Of a stretch of 64,000 nt of DNA, positions 63,553 through 64,000 are shown piece after piece. A model generated the notes under the pieces. It was not told the DNA's origin. It saw only the letters and a list, made by a program, of their open reading frames with translations, and did no database searches. Within the stretch, counting starts at the first letter, position 1. Each line of letters starts with the position of its first letter. The position numbers were made by a program, and so were the translations under genes. The DNA is from Streptomyces globisporus (GTDB taxonomy: Bacteria > Actinomycetota > Actinomycetes > Streptomycetales > Streptomycetaceae), in assembly GCA_014649555.1 (NCBI GenBank), contig BMTG01000008.1, forward strand, positions 186,001-250,000. Direction: 5' to 3'.

Positions 63553-64000
63553 ATGACCGAGGCGCAGGAATCCGAGCACGGCGGGCCGTCCGTGCCGCAG
63601 ACCCGCACCGCCCGCCACCGCCGGATCGTGGACATCCTGAACCGGCAGCCGGTCCGCTCGCAGAGCCAGCTGGCCAAGCTCCTCGCCGACGACGGGCTGA
63701 GCGTCACCCAGGCTACGCTCTCCCGGGACCTCGATGAGCTGGGCGCGGTCAAGATCCGCAACACCGGCGGCGAGCTGATCTACGCGGTGCCCAGCGAGGG
63801 CGGATTCCGCACCCCGCAGGCCCCGCTGGGCGGCTCGGCCAAGGAGGAGCGGATGCGCCGGCTCTCGGCCGAACTGCTCATCTCGGCCGAGGCGTCGGCC
63901 AACCTGGTGGTGCTCCGTACGCCGCCGGGCGCGGCCCAGTTCCTCGCCTCGGCCATCGACCAGGCCGAACTGCACGACATCCTCGGCACGATCGCGGGCG
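63553..64000 (+). CDS. argR: arginine repressor ArgR, 5' part
   Basis: The first ~149 residues of ArgR; the gene runs off the window. The N-terminal winged helix ([20 protein letters not shown], then [22 protein letters not shown]) recognises ARG boxes, and the beginning of the arginine-binding trimer domain is present ([20 protein letters not shown]). The ATG at 63553 follows GAGG. The repressor should close the loop on the promoter at 59165-59199. Confidence 0.95.
   Translation, partial: MTEAQESEHGGPSVPQTRTARHRRIVDILNRQPVRSQSQLAKLLADDGLSVTQATLSRDLDELGAVKIRNTGGELIYAVPSEGGFRTPQAPLGGSAKEERMRRLSAELLISAEASANLVVLRTPPGAAQFLASAIDQAELHDILGTIAG

Overview
The window is a contiguous piece of a Streptomyces (or very close actinomycete) chromosome. 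The evidence is very high G+C, third-codon GC bias, GTG starts, many GTGA/ATGA stop-start overlaps, rare TTA codons, a mycosin-type protease, DUF1918/SPW/DUF5997 proteins, and the core gene order argC-J-B-D-R, pheS-pheT, infC-rpmI-rplT. It reads as core chromosome, not an island: I see no integrase, insertion sequence, prophage, tRNA, rRNA or CRISPR array.

Layout. 1-5.1 kb: end of tatC, a diacylglycerol/lipid kinase, a Ski2-like helicase, a Streptomyces intergenic repeat and an SPW membrane protein. 5.3-14.4 kb: a coherent stress regulon made of a fasciclin lipoprotein, a five-gene lipid-modification operon (FAD oxidoreductase, DUF1365, two cyclopropane-fatty-acid-synthase homologues, DUF1295) and a convergent sigK-rskA-photolyase operon. 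Three near-identical promoter elements (shared 10-mer GACCAATCCG at -35, CGAA-core at -10) precede exactly these three units, so SigK very probably controls all of them and itself. 14.5-16.8 kb: two membrane protein genes (one with a TTA codon) divergent from a MerR regulator. 17-18.9 kb: a siderophore-interacting reductase behind a DmdR/IdeR-type iron box and a stand-alone 5'-3' exonuclease. 19-23 kb: a glycine-betaine ABC importer with an attenuator-like hairpin before it and a permease fused to two tandem substrate-binding domains. 23-28.8 kb: XRE-cupin regulator, B12-binding-fold protein, TDT exporter with divergent LysR regulator, DUF2510 protein, PLP amino acid deaminase/aldolase. 29-31.8 kb: a Pro/Ala-rich membrane protein translationally coupled to a mycosin-like protease. 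31.9-34 kb: SseB protein, aquaporin, DUF1844. 34-42 kb: the translation block infC (ATC start codon), rpmI, rplT, a SpoU methyltransferase, an orphan PAS kinase, and pheST. 42-49.8 kb: an NsdA-like TPR regulator, a TTA-containing NUDIX gene, 3-hydroxyacyl-CoA dehydrogenase, a Tat-exported GHL10-type hydrolase, and a MocR regulator whose start codon overlaps that of its divergent DMT exporter. 49.9-59.1 kb: catalytically degenerate histidine phosphatase, serine hydrolase, cyclophilin, the divergent DUF5997/LysR-substrate-domain pair, a GT-C-like membrane protein, and a HEAT / MerR-HEAT / GPP34 group. 59.2-64 kb: the arginine operon behind an ARG box, ending inside argR.

Many genes look leaderless: a TANNNT hexamer lies 6-8 nt before the start codon and no Shine-Dalgarno sequence is present. 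Functions are assigned from motifs and gene context read by eye; no database or folding program was run.
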